A stretch of DNA of 64,000 bases from Taxillus chinensis (lineage: Eukaryota; Streptophyta; Magnoliopsida; Santalales; Loranthaceae): the NCBI GenBank assembly GCA_023512835.1, contig CM042089.1, positions 15,395,562 through 15,459,561 on the forward strand, written 5' to 3'. This document shows, piece by piece, positions 1-11,007 of this stretch. The notes beneath the pieces were generated by a model that saw only the letters and a list, made by a program, of their open reading frames with translations, did no database searches and was not told where the DNA came from. The first letter of the stretch is position 1. Every line of letters begins with the position of its first letter. The translations under genes were made by a program, and so were the position numbers.

Positions 1-53
1 GGGCTTGAGTTTGAGTTTAGGGTTCTTGTGTTCTTCTTTCTTTGCTTGCATTT

Positions 54-90
<37 letters not shown>

Positions 91-1466
91 CTCCTGGGCG
101 GTTGCCGTGGTGGTTCGCGTCGTTGGAAGGTGTCTAGCGTGGAGGTTAGGACAAAAGTCCGAGGTAGGGATCCATGTTCTTCCTAACTCTCCTCTGTTCT
201 AGGATATTCATATATATATATATATATGTAAATCCATATAGGTGTGATCTCCTATATGGATGTTGGCCTTCAATGGCATGTCTCCGTTGATTCGATGTTG
301 AATTTGGCCTGAGGATTTTCTGGGTTTGTTTATGCCCACCATGTATTTGATGAAATGTCGTGAGGCCCGCACACTATGTATTTGATAAAATGCCTGTGAG
401 GCCCGCATGCCATGTATTCAATATAATGCCTGTGAGACCTTGTATATGGGTGTCCGATGATATACCTGTGTGCTGGGTGTGTCCTGTGTTTGATTTGTAT
501 TTGATAAAAAGCCTGTGAGGCTGATGTGTGTGGCTTGTATCCGACCATGTTGGTCCCTCTGAAATAAAGTGTAAATCTTGTCTTGAGTTTACATGTTGAG
601 ATGTAATGCTATCGTCGTTCTCCTGGTCTGTTTGAGACCGAGTGAGATATGGGCCAGGCACAATACTGGACCCCTTGAGATTTGGCCAGGACGTGGTCCT
701 GAGTCTCGGTGTAGCACTCACGACGGTGGGCTAAGTCTACACCCATTCCTGAGGGTAGGTATGGCGCCCGAGGAGGTGGTTGACCATATCTGACTCGGGT
801 AGAAAATATTGCATTGGTGTCCATGCAACATTCGCCTGGATGTGGTATGTCATGTCGCCGTGGTGGCGGGGTGTCCTCTGCCCTTCAGTGCGGGCTCAGG
901 TAAAGAGTGTTTATTGGGTGATGTTTGCTGCTTTAGCCTTAGGCACGACACGAGCACAAGCATACACATATCATGCATGTTGTAGAGCGGGACGGGTCTG
1001 GGGAGACCGGATCCCTCTCGAGCTATGGTTTGCTCACCCCTCCTATAAACTGTCCTTTTTTTGCAGGGTTTAGCAGGCGGTAGGTGAAGGCTGAGGAGCT
1101 AGGTCCCTGAGGGTGGGAGTTTTATGTTATTTCCTTTGTCGTGCTCATGGTTTTATGTTCTGGAATTTGGTTTGGTTTTATTTGTAACAGTACACCTGGC
1201 TTTATAGGGGTTTTTCCCCGATGGGTTGTAATAAACATTTAGTCTTGAAATGAAATAAAATGAGATGTTGTTATTCAATTTGTGTTTGTGTGCATGGTTT
1301 GGGAGCAGGAGCATGTCCCTTGGCATGTTAGCCTGGTTGTGCAGGTTTGGGACAGCACCCGTGCCAGAAGTCCTTTTAAGGTGCTTGCACCAACCCCTTG
1401 TCCCTTCGGGTGCGGGCATGGGCAGTCACTACTCATTTCCAAGTGGAAGGAAATTGGGGCGTGACA
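1..1466 (+). repeat. Mosaic Gypsy LTR, left end outside window
   Basis: The right end reads GGGGCGTGACA, the same terminus as the A and B LTRs elsewhere in the window, so this is a forward-oriented LTR. It contains a GA microsatellite (about 57-88), an AT run (about 208-228) and a block around 230-285 that matches the reverse complement of the A LTR near 6060-6130. From about 590 onward it instead matches the B LTR (reverse complement of about 39250-39700). AATAAA signals lie at 1230 and 1254. No primer binding site follows 1466, so it is not a 5' LTR; it is a solo LTR or a 3' LTR. Several open frames inside it are not supported as genes. Confidence 0.8.
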
Positions 1467-1930
1467 CTGCTGAGGATAGCAAGCCATGGAAAACTCTCTC
1501 AACTATCCTCATTCCGTACCGGATCATGTCGCCATACTTCATGATGGCTGTCTTCATAATTCAGTCCAAGCAAATGATTCTCATTGATTCTCATCAGATA
1601 GTGGAGCACTTTGTAAGAAAGAATCAATGGGAACCACTGTGTCTCAGGCTGACTGAAGCTGTGAAGAAAGCCGGTTTATATGAAGAGTTGGGTATCACAC
1701 CCTTGGGTCCAACTGAGAAGCTGAAGGCGACATTCCGGGGCAAGAAGCAAGTGCCACAACAGCCGGATGGAGATAGCTGCGGAGCCTTTGTCTGTTACTT
1801 CATCAAGTCATTTTTGACTGTGGACAAATCGTGGAGCCAACACACTACTTATACAATGAAGCAGACAATGGAGCTTAGAGAGAAGGCAGCAACTATAATC
1901 TTCAAGTATAGTAAGCCTTATGTACCTTAG
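1467..1930 (+). pseudogene. ULP1/C48 cysteine protease fragment carried by an LTR element
   Basis: The frame running to the stop at 1928-1930 contains ILIPYRI, then a stretch ending MILIDS, then PDGDSCGAFVCYF with the Cys codon at 1778-1780. This order is that of the SUMO-protease (ULP1, peptidase C48) catalytic core: strand with Asp, then Gln/Asp-Ser-Cys-Gly nucleophile motif. The N-terminal half is missing because the LTR at 1-1466 abuts it, and the place where the catalytic His-Trp is expected reads SPYF, so the His seems lost. The open frame formally starts inside the upstream LTR at 1265, which is not a real start. ULP domains are known passengers of plant transposons; here the fragment lies just upstream of a polypurine tract and an LTR. 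No function is expected. Confidence 0.72.
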
Positions 1931-2060
1931 TGAAAATCTTGTATTAAGGCTGAATTGTACTTAGTTGCTGTTAAATGAAATTGGTTGTGATGTGTATTCT
2001 GTATGTTATCTTTTTGCACTGCTTACCAGATTAGATTACAAAGGGTTTGGGCATATCCAT

Positions 2061-2073
2061 AATTGGGGGAGAT
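2061..2073 (+). other. Polypurine tract before 3' LTR
   Basis: AATTGGGGGAGAT directly precedes the TGTTGG start of the LTR at 2074. A G-rich purine tract at this place primes plus-strand DNA synthesis in LTR retroelements. It shows that the LTR at 2074-3470 is a 3' LTR and that the ULP-containing sequence to the left is the element's internal region. Confidence 0.8.
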
Positions 2074-3470
2074 TGTTGGATCAAACCCAGAATTTGGATA
2101 ATGTTAATAAAGCCTTATGTAATTTGATCTGAGATCTTTTGTGCTTATTTGATTGTTGCAGAAGATGTGTTATTAATCCGGAGATACACTCGTGAGAGCA
2201 AAGCTAAGGACAGGATACATAATCCTGATCCGGACAAGAGTGAGTGTCGTCAAACACTTGGTAAAAAATCAAGTCACCAATACATACGGAACAAGGAACA
2301 TTCGTGCGGACTAAGTCAAACTGACGCTAAGTAAGAGTCTTGGTTTACAAGGTCGCACGAAGTAAAAGAAGACACGGAGTAAGGCATCCGAGTCTTCCAT
2401 ACATGCGGAGTAAGGAAGTACAAATGCGGAATAAGGACCCGAGTCTTTATTAGACACGGAGTAAGGAAATTAGATGCGGAGTAAGGAATCCGGACAACTT
2501 ACTCATACGGAGTAAGGAAGCGCTAGTACGGAGTAAGCACTCCGATCCCTTAGACTCGCCTAGAGTAAGGAACTTACATACGGAGTAAGGAATTTACATA
2601 CGGAGTAAGGAACTTACATGCGGAGTAAGGAAGCACTGATACGGAATAAGTCATCCAACTTTTCAAGACTCGCCCGGAGTAAGGAACTTACATACGGAGT
2701 AAGGAATTTACATACGGAGTAAGGAACTTACATGCGGAGTAAGGAAGCGCTGACACGGACTAAGGATTCCAGTACCAAATAGATACGGAGTAAGCAATCA
2801 CTGACACGGAGTAAGGTTCCGAGCCTCATTAGCTACGGAATAAGGAAAATTACACCGGACCAAGAAGATACTGCTTCAACTCAACCGCATTTAAAGTTAT
2901 CAGCTCGTGGCGTCCCGATGTAAGACAAATTTATTGAGAACCTGAAGAATTTTACACGTGGATCATCCGGATATGTGGACACAACCTTAATCATACTTGG
3001 GAACTCACAAAGACACTTATACTCTTCAAACCCAAGATCTTGAGCTCCACAATCCACAGCAGTATGGGCAGAGAGATTACCGAGGGATAGTTAGTGCTGA
3101 ACGCATTCCGGAACTACAAGTTCCAAGGTTGTCTCTTAGGAATGTTTTGTATAAATATTCATACTTGTACATTTGTGTAAGTGAGCGCGCGTGTGCATTT
3201 GTAAGCAAAGATTAACCCTGTGTATGCACAAGTGTTTTTGGGAGATAGAATTTGGCTAGTGTGTGAGTTCATTTGTAAACAGAGTGTAAGAGAGTCTTGC
3301 TTCTATTTTGTTGTATTTATCTTGTGATAATAAAACAAAATATTTCCACTATCTAGTTATCTTCCGCAGTGATTTCATCACTTAACTAGATAAGTGTTTG
3401 TGTCTTAAGAGAAAGAAAAGAGTTTCGATAAGAGCCTATTCACCCCCCTCTAGGCTCCAAGGGACCATCA
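2074..3470 (+). repeat. Sirevirus-type 3' LTR of the ULP-carrying element
   Basis: Starts TGTTGGATCAA and ends GGGACCATCA. It matches the solo LTR at 32469-33767 in the same orientation and the Copia 5' LTR at 18666-20084 in reverse. Positions about 2340-2860 are an irregular array of the motif CGGAGTAAGGA, more than ten copies, mixed with CCGAGTCTT. Near the right end is the CACCCCCCTCTAGGCTCC box. The 5-bp flanks (GAGAT left, ATATG right) differ, which is expected when the left neighbour is the element's own interior. It probably inserted, in opposite orientation, into the 3' non-coding part of the Copia element that follows. Confidence 0.85.
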
Positions 3471-4283
3471 ATATGATTTTTCCAAATTAGGATTCATGAG
3501 TGAAATTGGAGAAATGAACACATGTCAAAAGCAAGCGAATGATTATCCGATTAAAATGCATGGTTGAAGAAAGAAAAACATCCTTGCAGGCCACAATTCT
3601 GAGTCAACAATGCATGTCCAGTTAGATCCGAAAGTGAAAGTTTAGAGGGTAGAGCATCCGAGACATATTAGGGGATCATTACAAAGGTAATAGATAGTTA
3701 TTGCTCCCCCTTTGATCATGCGATCCTCTCAGTGATAGACTCCCCCTCAGATAGACAGCCAGGAAAGAGGTCACGAGACATATTCGGGGGGTATTACTTG
3801 GATAAGAAATAAAGCATTTTCTCCCCCGTAGATCATGCGATCCTCTCGATGGTCATTACCTGTTAAAGAATTTAGAGCATGAAACAACACTGTCTATCCA
3901 TTAGGAAACTACACTTCAGGAGCTAATCAGACTATGACTGTGAGTACAACCACCAAGCATTCCGAGCTAACCCATTTCATTTCTTCAACCATACAAGTTA
4001 ATAGAGCAATCAATATGAAACAGCATTCGTCATGTGGTGATGAGTGGAGATTAAAATCATGAAATCCTAAAGAGATTATTCATATATGTTTTAATTATGT
4101 TGGCTTTAACGGCTTCAGTCAGGAAATGCAAGCATCCTCCCAATATGAACATATGAGAAAATTATCAGAAACATGCATGACACAAGTACAAATAATCAGC
4201 ATGAGAAATAGTTGGTGTCAAATGTGCATTATAAATGCAATGCAAGTTCCGAAAGAAGTACTGTTGGAATTATAAAGTAGAAA
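3471..4283 (-). other. Copia 3' non-coding tail with repeated polypurine tracts
   Basis: On the minus strand this stretch has GGGGGAG-type tracts at 3704-3710, 3740-3748 and 3821-3828. A 17-bp block beginning GATCATGCGATCC occurs twice, at 3714-3730 and 3831-3847, each next to a tract, so a unit of about 117 bp has been duplicated. Multiple polypurine tracts between RNase H and the 3' LTR are a described feature of Sireviruses. No open frame is convincing here. Confidence 0.65.
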
Positions 4284-5168
4284 CTATGCAGATAGATCAA
4301 GCATACCTAATTTAAGGAGAAGTTCAGAAAATCTTGCATCAGGTAGGGGCTTGGTGAGTATGTCTGCGAGTTGATCATCCGTAGCAACATGTTCAAGAGA
4401 TATGTGCTTTTTAAGAACATGATCTCGGATGAAGTGATACCTGACTTCAATGTGCTTGGTCTTTGGGTGCATCACAGGATTGTTGCTGATGATAATGGCA
4501 CTAGTGTTGTCGCAGTACAGAGGAACAGATGTCATGTTGAAACCGTAGTCAGTAAGTTGACTTTGCATTCAGAGTAGCTGAGCGCAGTAACTCCCAGCAG
4601 CTATATATTCCGCCTCAGCAGTAGAGGTTGATACAGAATTCTACTTCGTACTGAACCATGAAATCAGTCTATTTCCGAGAAACTGACAAGTACCGCTAGT
4701 GCTCTTCCTGTCGATGCGACACCCGGCAAAATCAGCATTTGAATAACCGGATAAGGAGAAGTTGGACTCCTTTGGGTACCAAAGTCTCAAATTCACTGTC
4801 CCTTTTAAATATCGCAATATCCGTTTCACATGAAGCATGTGTGACTCTTTGGGATTCGCCTGATATCTTGCGCAAATGCAAGTTGCAAACATTATATCCG
4901 GGCGACTTGCGGTAAGGTACAGCAAAGATCCAATCATCCCTCTGTATTCAGTCACATTTACAGATTCACCATCAAGATCAGGATCTAACTTGGCACTAAT
5001 GGGCATGGGAGTTTTTGCTGGAGATGAGTTCTGCATCCCGAACTTCTTGATTAAGTCTCGAGTGTACTTCGCTTGGTTAATGAAGATTCCATCTTTTATT
5101 TGTTTAACTTCTATCCCAAGGAAATATGTTAGTTCTCCCATCATGCTCATTTCAAATTTGCCAGTCAT
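4284..5168 (-). pseudogene. Copia pol 3' part: reverse transcriptase end and RNase H
   Basis: Minus-strand frame with the Copia signatures GELTYFLGIEV, the SLLYLTASRPDI block, LKGT..LRLWY, RKSTSGTCQFLG, then AEAEYIAA and the RNase H tail YCDNTSAI, HPKTKHIEVRYHF and LADILTKPLP. The protein ends at 4284. Two in-frame stops break it: TAG at 4641-4643 and TGA at 4569-4571 (the latter where Copia proteins normally have Trp). At 5168 the frame is cut by Gypsy A and resumes at 14072. The pieces meet inside the sequence ELM/MTGKFEM, consistent with a simple insertion. Confidence 0.9.
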
Positions 5169-6263
5169 TGTCACGCCCCGGATTTTCAACTCGAGGAAAC
5201 CGGTTCGTGACTCACGCGATGGACAAGGGGGTTGGGTTACAAGTTCCAAACCTGACATCTCAAACATCCACAACACATATGCACGAGACTGAATCATATC
5301 TTAATCATTTCAATTCAGGATAAACGTTTACAAACCCACATGCCTCTATTACAGTTAAATCCCTTATTACAACATTTCCCCACTGCGGTTACATCAAATT
5401 CCATAAATTAACATGATTAAAAAGAAACGGTAAAACAAACACGGTCTTCCACCTTGGTGTTCCCACCTAACGCCTGTAAGCACCTGAAAGAAAACACATC
5501 ACAGTAGGAGGGGTGAGCAACCATAGCTCAATAGGGATCAAGTCTCCCCCAACCCATCCCATGCACCTATCATCTATATGAGAGCGTGTACCAGTGCAGT
5601 GATGTGGCAGAAACAAAATAGCAAGGAAACACACCACACAAATGGGCGCAACCTCAGCCCCAGTCACACAGGCTCCACGGCCACATGGGCTAACACTTTA
5701 ACCACCTCTCAAACAAGTGATTTAACTGCCTCTTCAGGCCAATGATTTAACCGCCTCTCAGGCAAGTGATTTAACCGCCTCTTCAGGCAAACGTTTTCCA
5801 AAGCCTCTCGGGCTAACAACCATGCAATCAAGCACATAGCATACACCTCGGTCACTCAGGCATAAAACCAAACACTTAGTGTGCACACATTCACAAGTGC
5901 ACAAACCCAGCCACTCAGGCATAAAAACAAACACTTAGAATGCACACATTTACAAACTCGCAAATCCAGCCACACAGGCATATTATTAAACACGTACTAG
6001 GCATATTCACACAGGCATTTTATCAAACATTTAACATGCACTGACCACCCAACGTCAGAATCACACCAAAACGCCATTGAAGGCCAACATCCATATAGGA
6101 GATCACACCTTTACGGATTTACATATATATATATATATATATATCCAGAAATAAACATGAAAAAATAGAACCCCTACCTATAGGAAAACGTATCACCACA
6201 GCAACGATCCTGCTCCCACGCCGAACGTCATCCGCCCACGAGAAACACCACGGCAACAATGGC

Positions 6264-6318
<55 letters not shown>

Positions 6319-6377
6319 GACGGCTGCGGTGGCTGAAGAAGAGAACCCTCAACCTAGAACAAGGAGTCTTCACCTCT

Positions 6378-6455
6378 TTATATAGACAACTCAAATCCCA
6401 AAACGACGTAGTTTTGATTAAGTGAAACCCAGCATCAAAACGACGTAGTTTTGAT
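6378..6455 (-). promoter_or_regulatory. LTR core promoter: TATA box with two upstream palindromes
   Basis: On the minus strand TATATAAAG lies at about 6377-6385. Just upstream (higher coordinates) are two copies of an inverted repeat whose core is AAAACGACGTAGTTTT: 6400-6415 and within 6434-6455. The same arrangement is in the other A LTR (13551-13631), the solo A LTR (four copies, about 55012-55143) and the B LTRs (40886-40943, two copies; 51708-51729, one copy). The ACGT core is the kind bound by bZIP factors; binding is an inference. Confidence 0.65.
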
Positions 6456-6585
6456 CGCATAAGCTACAACCTTCCCGCATCCATACAAAACAAAATACTC
6501 ATAATTCCAACATGGCCCTTTGAGAAAAGATTATTAGAATCACAAAACTAAGGTGATGGTGCAAAAACATGGTTGCACGCCATAA

Positions 6586-6713
6586 TGCACGTCATATCCC
6601 CATATGACGTGCACCTCTAAAAGCTGTGAAATTCTACCCCAAGCTTCCTAGGATCATGTAGAAGATAGGCAAACCAAAATCCCCTTGCATGTCATATCCC
6701 CATATGACGTGCA
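6586..6713. promoter_or_regulatory. Pair of perfect-arm hairpins with TGACGTG core
   Basis: At 6586-6613 the arms TGCACGTCATAT and ATATGACGTGCA pair perfectly around CCCC. A second copy at 6686-6713 has one mismatch. The 5' LTR has the same two at 13762-13789 and 13862-13889, with a different single mismatch. They lie upstream of the TATA box in the LTR. Each arm holds TGACGTG, a bZIP-type core. Confidence 0.6.
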
Positions 6714-6895
6714 TTGTCACGTGCACCTCCCAAAAGTCCCCTCTTGGGCTCATCTCTTACCTCAAACTTGTGCATCAACATTCAAGGTGTTTTAGCTAAA
6801 GTGTGTGTGAAGAAAACTCCCTAAAACCCAACAATTTCTACTCACAAGGCATCTGTGATTAACTTCTTACATACCGCAAAACACGGGTCATTACA

Positions 6896-6908
6896 TCCTC
6901 TCCCCCTT
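6896..6908 (-). other. Gypsy A polypurine tract
   Basis: The minus strand reads AAGGGGGAGAGGA immediately before the 3' LTR start TGTAATG. It is the expected plus-strand primer and fixes the transcription direction as minus. Confidence 0.85.
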
Positions 6909-7201
6909 AAGACTTTTCATCCTCGAAAAGAAGCAACATGCAAGGGAAACAAACACATGCGGCTCATTTGCAAGACAGCAAGCCGCAACACCCAAATGGG
7001 TCATCGCACACAGCATGAAACAGGACATACGTCCGCAAACTCAACAAAAACACCACTACAATCCATCACCACATGCATCACAATGCATATAACACATACC
7101 CGCATGTCACAAATACACATATCAAAACACGTCTCAATATATACACCAAATCATAAACAACAAATACAAGAAAAAACACAGTACTGTCCCTTAGCCAACA
7201 G

Positions 7202-8622
7202 TCACCCCCCACCCTTAAGATTGTTCATCCTCGAACAACTCTGGGTGTTGCTCACGCATCGTAGATTCACGTTCCCAAGTCTCCTCCTCAATGCACGGTG
7301 CTGCCATAGCATGCGAACCAAAGGTATAGCACGACCACGCAAAAGTTTCTCCCGCCGATCGAGTATACGGATAGGTGCCTCAACAACGGACATGTCATCC
7401 TCAATATCCAACGTCCCCCAATCGATCACATGAGTGGGGTCAAGATGATACTTCCTTAACTGGGACACGTGGAACACATTGTGCACCCGACTCAACCGCG
7501 GTGGCAATGCTAACCAGTAAGCTACTAGCCCCACACGAGCGATAACCGCAAAAGGACCAATGAATCGGGGAGATATCTTAGAACCTCGTCCAAACCGTCG
7601 ATGACCACGACATGGAGAAACACGAAGAAACACATGATCTCCCACGGAAAACTCCAAAGGTCACCGCCGCTGATCCGCATAGGATTTCTGCCAACTCTGA
7701 GCTGATAACAATCACTGACGAATCAACCTGACCTTCTCAGTAGCCTCTTGAACCAACTGTGGTCCCAAGAGAGCTGCCTCACCAACCTCAATCCAACACA
7801 AGGGTGATCGACACGGCCGCCCATACAACGCCTCAAAAGGAGTCATCCAATGGATGCCTGATAACTGTTGTTATAGGCAAACTCCACCAAAGGAAGGTGA
7901 GTTACCCACGAACCCCCAAAATCTAGCACACAGGCCCTCAACATGTCCTCCAATGTATGATTCGTCCTCTCAGTCTGACAGTCAGTCTCAGGGTGAAAGG
8001 CTGTACTCAAGTTAAGCTTTGTCCCCATAGCCTCCTGCAAACCTTCCCAAAATCTAGAAGTGAATCGTGAATCCCGGTCAGACACAATTGATGATGGTAT
8101 TCCATACAGTCTCACAATTTCATTCAAATATAGCTGACTCAAAGCTCCGATGGAATCCCGCTCTCGCACAGCAAGAAAATAGGCCGACTTGGTCAGCCGG
8201 TCCACAATTACCCATATCATGTCCTTCCGCCCAGTGGTGGGTGGAAGACCAGTCACAAAGTCCATCGCTATGTGGTCCCACTTCCATTCGGCTATTGGCA
8301 ACGATTGTAACATGCCCGCCGGCCGCTGATGCTCAGCCTTCACCTGCTGACACGTGAGGCACCTCGAAACAAAAGCAGCCACATCTCGTTTCATCTCGGG
8401 CCACCATAAATGCCCGCAGAGTGCGTGGTACATCTTCGTACCCCCTGGATGTACAGCAACTCTAGACTGATGAAACTCCCTCATCACCTCATCCCGGAGA
8501 GAAGAAGCCACTACTAGCCGCCCCTGAAAAGACAACTCATGCTCAGGACCCTCTGTCCAGCCCTCAGATAGCTCACCAGCCTCAATACGGGCACAGAGAG
8601 CCTCACACTCAATGTCACCCAA
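7202..8622 (-). pseudogene. Gypsy A integrase with chromodomain-like tail
   Basis: The 7843-8622 frame has the zinc-binding HHCC region ending CLTCQQVKAEHQ, then the core with Asp in MDFVTGLPP, Asp in VSDRDSRFTSRFW and Glu in the FHPETDCQTER region, so the DDE triad is visible. After a break (a stop replaces an Arg codon near 7660) the 7202-7657 frame gives the GDHVFLRVSP and GPFAVIARVG motifs, VHNVFHVSQLRKY, and a tail with ILDRREK and IPLVRMLW, which resembles the chromodomain of Tekay/Del elements. It would insert the cDNA into chromatin. The frame breaks argue that it is not functional. Confidence 0.88.
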
Positions 8623-9935
8623 TTATCCCTCTCGGACGCGCTGGTACAGCTCAGGCACAACAACCAAAGGACTCAGGACTGTCCCACCATCACGAACAAC
8701 AGGCTGCAACTGCAACATCGCCAACTGCTCCATCAACTTCCACTCTCTCACGGCCACCTCAGCTTTCCCTTTTCGGCTCAACGCGTCAGTCACAACATTA
8801 CCCTTGCCCGGGGTATAAGCAAGAGTAAAGTCAAAGGTCTGCAAATACTCCACCCATCTCCTCTGCCTCAAATTCAAGTCCTTCTGAGTAAAGATGTACT
8901 GAAGGCTCTTGTGATCAGAAAACACTACGAACTTCTCCCCCAAAAGCTAATGTTGCCAACTCTTCAAGGCAAAGATGACAGCCGCCAACTCAAGATCATG
9001 AGTAGGGTAATTCTGCTCATGAGGCTTCAGCTGCCTCAACCCATAAGCTACCACACTGTGCTCCTGCATAAGCACACACCCCAAACTAACCCTAGATGCA
9101 TCACAATATACCTCATATGGAATATCCTCCTGAGGTAACCTCAACACCGATGCAGTGGTCAAACGGGTTTTGAGAGCCTCAAACACCTGCTGACACTTGT
9201 CAGTCCACTCAAACTTCACTCCCTTTCGGGTCAACGCCGTCATAAGAGCTACCAAACGGGAGAATCCCTCTACAAAACTACGGTAATACCCTACCAAGCC
9301 AAGAAAGCTACGAATCTCGAAAACATTGGTTGGCCTTTCCCACGATGCCACAGCCTCAATCTTGGCTGGGTCCACTCTAACTCCCTCAGCGGACACCACA
9401 TGGCCAAGGAAGTGAACCTCCTGCATCCAAAACTCACATTTTCTAAATTTGGCAAACAACTGCTGGTCCCTCAAGGTTTGCAACACTGTTGCCAAATGCC
9501 CCACATGCTCCCTCTCCGTCTTGGAATATACTAGAATATTGTCTATAAACACCACCACAAAAGAATCCAAATATGGAGCAAAGACCTGGTTCATCAAATG
9601 CATGAACACTGCTGGTGCATTAGTGGGCCCGAAAGGCATCACTACCCACTCATAGTGCCCATACCGCACCGAAAAGAAGTCTTAGGGATGTCCTCCTCCC
9701 TAACCCTCAACTGATGATACCCCGACCGTAGATCTATCTTGGAAAACCACCGGGCTCCACTCAACTGGTCAAACAGGTCATCTATCCGAGGCAACGGATA
9801 CTTGTTCTTCACAGTCACCGAATTCAGCTTCCTATAGTCGATGCAAAGGCATAGCGTGCCATCTGCTTTCTTTGCAAAGAGCACCGAAGCACCCCAAGGT
9901 GAGGTACTCGGTCTGATATACCCTTGGTCCACCAA
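8623..9935 (-). pseudogene. Gypsy A reverse transcriptase and RNase H
   Basis: Frame 9642-9935 begins the reverse transcriptase ([31 protein letters not shown]). A frameshift near 9665 moves to frame 8947-9669 ([15 protein letters not shown], then [30 protein letters not shown], and the RNase H entry VYCDAS). The canonical active site is FIDD; here the second Asp is Asn, which should abolish polymerase activity. RNase H continues in 8623-8943 ([28 protein letters not shown]) after a stop near 8944. Neighbours in order are protease upstream and integrase downstream, as in all Ty3/Gypsy elements. Confidence 0.9.
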
Positions 9936-9988
9936 CTCCTCTATCTGCCTCTAAAGCTCCCTCAGCTCGGCTGGCCCCATACGATATG

Positions 9989-11007
9989 CTACTTGGGGGA
10001 TTGGGCCAACCTGTGGGTAATGGCACCCCACTGGTCCAGCACTGGCCCAGCTCGACTCGCCTCACAGTCCCACTCCTCCTGCAGGGTGCAAGAAGTCCTT
10101 GCAGGTGTCACGAAGGATACACGCCGCTGATAACAATCTATCTTGGCCTGGAAAGCCATATGCCAGTCCATACCCAAGATCAGGTCAAACGTACGCAAGG
10201 GCATCACATGCAAATCGAAGCTTAGCTCCACATCTCCCATGGTTAACACACAATCGCGGCAAACTCCCGCACCTCAATCATACCTCCCACCGGAGACTCT
10301 ACAACTAAGGGTCTCTCTGCCTCAACACATATTAACCCCAAGCCATCAACTATAAGCTCAGCAATAAAAGAACGTGATGCACCCGTATCGAAAAGAGCAG
10401 AAGCAAGCATGCGGGAGATCAAAAGAGTACCTCTAACCACCGATGGTCCTGCTCCATCCTCTGTCGGTGAAGGTGGTAGCTCAGCCTCCTCCTGGGGTGT
10501 AGCATTCAGCGCAAACACCCTTCCTTGGCTCGTGCCACCGGTTGGCTCACTTGCGGGGTGGTTCTCGCCATGACTGCCTCTAGCTTCAGCCAGTTGTCGC
10601 TCTGGCCTCCCCTGAGGTCGGGTCTGGCTGGATCCTGGCTGGCTGGCCTGCCACTGACGAGCTGGTCTCTCAGCTAGTGCACAGAAGTTAGCATTACTCC
10701 TCATGCTAGATGCCACGCCTCCTACTCCCCTATTGCCACTCCTACAAACCCGGCGCAGATGGCCCTCTCGTCCACAGTTGTTGCACCACCAGTCCTTCTT
10801 GGGACACTCCCCCTTGAAGTGACCCTGCTCCCCACAGCAGTGACAACCGCTAGGTAGACCTCCCGATGGACCTCTCAATCTACTGCCGCCAGAGGTGAAC
10901 CTCCCTGGGTTCACAGATGGCTGACCCCGACTGTGGAAAGAACGGCTATCTCTCTCCTCAGTCTTGAGCCTCTTGGACCCTGAATCTCGATCAGGCCCAC
11001 TCTGCAA
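9989..11007 (-). pseudogene. Gypsy A gag zinc knuckles and aspartic protease
   Basis: Frame 10243-11007 has two CCHC knuckles, CHCCGEQGHFKGEC and CNNCGREGHLRRVC, for RNA binding in the capsid. It then has a low-complexity linker and the protease active site LFDTGASRSFI with the catalytic Asp intact. The frame ends near 10243, and 9989-10249 in another frame continues the protease (GDVELSFDLHVMPL, DLILGMDW). So a frameshift lies at about 10245. The knuckle-protease fusion is the usual Tekay layout. Upstream is the gag matrix/capsid region. Confidence 0.88.

Larger units (their letters stand above)
5169..6895 (-). repeat. Gypsy A 3' LTR
   Basis: On the plus strand it runs TGTCACGCCCC to GGGTCATTACA; in the direction of transcription it is TGTAATGACCC to GGGGCGTGACA. 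It contains a TATA box (6378-6385), a CT/GA microsatellite (about 6270-6317), two palindromes near the TATA box, two hairpins (6586-6713) and a run of diverged short repeats at about 5700-6050 (CCTCTCAGGCAA-like and CACTCAGGCATAAAA-like). Most of the 12308-14071 LTR aligns to it with scattered differences. Confidence 0.92.

Noticed and set aside
2340..2860. Regularly recurring CGGAGTAAGGA motif as a possible CRISPR array
   Set aside because: Units are only ~11 bp, spacing is irregular, and it lies in a plant LTR.
3471..4283. Envelope-like gene downstream of Copia RNase H, as in some Sireviruses
   Set aside because: No open frame of useful length on the minus strand; only polypurine tracts and spacer are seen.
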